A program made the position numbers and the translations under genes. Below are positions 62,801 through 64,000 of a stretch of DNA of 64,000 bases, piece after piece. Numbering within the stretch: the first letter of the stretch is position 1; each line of letters starts with the position of its first letter. The notes beneath the pieces are model-generated. The model had not been told where the DNA came from. It saw only the letters and a list, made by a program, of their open reading frames with translations, and ran no database searches. This DNA is from Neelides folsomi (lineage: Eukaryota; Arthropoda; Collembola; Neelipleona; Neelidae): contig JAQGBZ010000004.1 in NCBI GenBank assembly GCA_034687125.1, forward strand, positions 186,001-250,000. Reading direction: 5' to 3'.

Positions 62801-64000
62801 GATGGTGAAGCAACAACTTGTTTCCTCTTCTAAGCAGTCACTTTCTCATACATAGTAAAAGTTCCTCGTTGCATTACCAACCCCCACAATATATAAATCT
62901 ATATAAATCTAGCTGAATAAGGAAAAGCCGATAAAACTCGATTGGAAGAGGCTTGAAAATTGAATTGAGGGTAAAGGCGGAAGAAGTAACTAAAAATGAA
63001 GGGCCGAATCGTTTGAGAGTTCAAGAGACCATAAATTTATTCAAGTCGGAAAAATGCAGTGAGTGAATTTGAAATAGAAAATGAAAGGGGAACTTGAACG
63101 CTCACCAACTTTCCCCGATCCCATTTAGGATTCATAAGTATATTTCATTTTACATTTCTTTTCTTGACAAAGGGGGCCAAACTTCCATTCGGACATTTAA
63201 TGGATGTAAGAAGAAAAGTCCCACTTTAGAATTCCTCCAGAGAGCCAAAAAGAGAGCAAGGTCGATTTATTCCAAATTTATTTGGAATTAGTGAGAAGAG
63301 TGGAAAAATGTAATTTATTAGCTTTGAGTTCATTTCTTGAGTTTTCCCCCTCTTCTCCCTGAGCATAAGTTTATGAGGGGTTTAGCTCATGGGAACGATG
63401 TTTCTCTTTCTTGTAATAATGTAAAACGTATCTGGATACGTAAGTCCTCCAGATAAATTCCAAGATAATTTAAACTTGCCCTATAATAAAAATAGTAAGG
63501 AACAAGTTAATAAGAAAAGTCCACACAGAGGAGCTACAAATTTCAAAACTAAGACTTGGTATATATTTTCATTTGAAAGTGAGGAATTAGTACTCGAAAA
63601 GTTAAACTGTTCCTTCTCGAATTTCAAGGGAGTTGAATGGAACAGGAGTGTAAAAGGAGAGATATGTTTCATTAAGGAAACTCTCCCAACTCTTTCCGCT
63701 CTCCTTTAAAACCCTCCGAGCTGATGAGAACGATGAGTTGAGAGAGTTAGGAGAAAGTCGAGATTATTAAATTTTCACAACTTTCAAAGGATCCCCGACA
63801 CGCTCTTCCGGATTCAGAAACTTGATCCCAAATCATTGTTTTCGGCCTATCCCAAACTTAAATCCAAATAACGTTCCAAGATCAAGATCCTTTCAGATAG
63901 TCCAATTCCTTATGGAATTACAATCCTTAAAAACTTCCCAAGATCTCTCTCCAACAAATCCAAACTACAAATAACAAATGATATAAATTATACATTTTTA
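53833..64000. other. Gene-free stretch to the window end
   Basis: Apart from the doubtful fragment at 56463-56629 I see no exon. TATAC/TACATA patches lie at about 54930-55050, 56860-56960, 57600-57700 and 58610-58690. An ATGCAAAT octamer lies at 60243-60250, and GCATAAAT (either strand) at 59556 and 60427. The overlapping frames at 58728-59292 and 61676-62399 occur in both strands of higher-GC segments and give no recognisable protein. Confidence 0.5.
56463..56629 (-). other. Doubtful exon-like fragment with a Cys-x2-Cys motif
   Basis: On the minus strand, an acceptor-like AAAATAG at 56630-56636 is followed by an open frame containing SSKQCYSCKVTPTNLRNHAG and VFYDKCYIKLGFN, ending at a donor-like GTATGA. 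The Cys pair, the TP and the later Cys recall a GATA-type zinc finger, but the third Cys is Tyr, the first loop is two residues short and the key Trp is missing. Two other frames through the same DNA are also open: plus 56451-56642, and minus 56363-56566. Openness is therefore weak evidence. It may be chance, a decayed zinc-finger exon or a transposon remnant. Confidence 0.15.

Noticed and set aside
1-64000. CRISPR arrays, bacterial operons or retroviral/LTR-type elements
   Set aside because: No regularly spaced repeats, no prokaryotic gene organisation, and no reverse transcriptase, integrase or long terminal repeat was recognised.

Overview
This window is eukaryotic and animal. It is AT-rich, and its only convincing coding sequence is split by short canonical GT..AG introns, mostly 75-215 bp. 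Three genes are recognisable metazoan orthologues: NPRL3, the Angel-type nuclease, and ribosomal protein L29. Scattered TTAGGTTAGG-like words (about 25350, 25955, 59770), a very short 67-residue L29 and compact introns would suit an arthropod or another small-genome protostome. That is inference, and I cannot name the species.

Layout. Positions 1-20.7 kb hold no recognisable exon. They contain AT-rich patches and, at 4679-6078, one Tc1/mariner-type element nested inside another. At 20772-21212 (minus strand) lies what looks like the first coding exon of an unidentified acidic, Ser/Gly-rich protein. Its other exons would lie to the left and I could not find them. Positions 21.2-33.5 kb are again gene-free. 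A compact five-gene cluster fills 33.5-46.0 kb: two tandem paralogues of an unnamed family (minus; genes A and B), then NPRL3 (plus), Angel (plus) and RPL29 (minus). Positions 46-64 kb have no supported gene. They hold two copies of a 76-bp mariner-type MITE and one doubtful cysteine-containing fragment near 56.5 kb.

How the parts relate. Gene B and NPRL3 are divergent across about 640 bp and may share a promoter region. NPRL3 and Angel lie head to tail, separated by about 1 kb that contains a clean hAT-type MITE with an 8-bp target duplication. Angel and RPL29 are convergent. MITEs also sit in the last intron of gene B and the last intron of Angel, and each accounts for an enlarged intron. 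The cluster looks like housekeeping and growth genes: nutrient signalling to TORC1, RNA end or decay processing, and the ribosome. I see no operon.

No new multi-gene system is evident. The items most worth following up are the tandem unnamed gene pair, with its uneven divergence from one end to the other, and the gene deserts, which seem to have more POU-type octamer words than base composition predicts. The small MITEs with intact ends are also worth checking.
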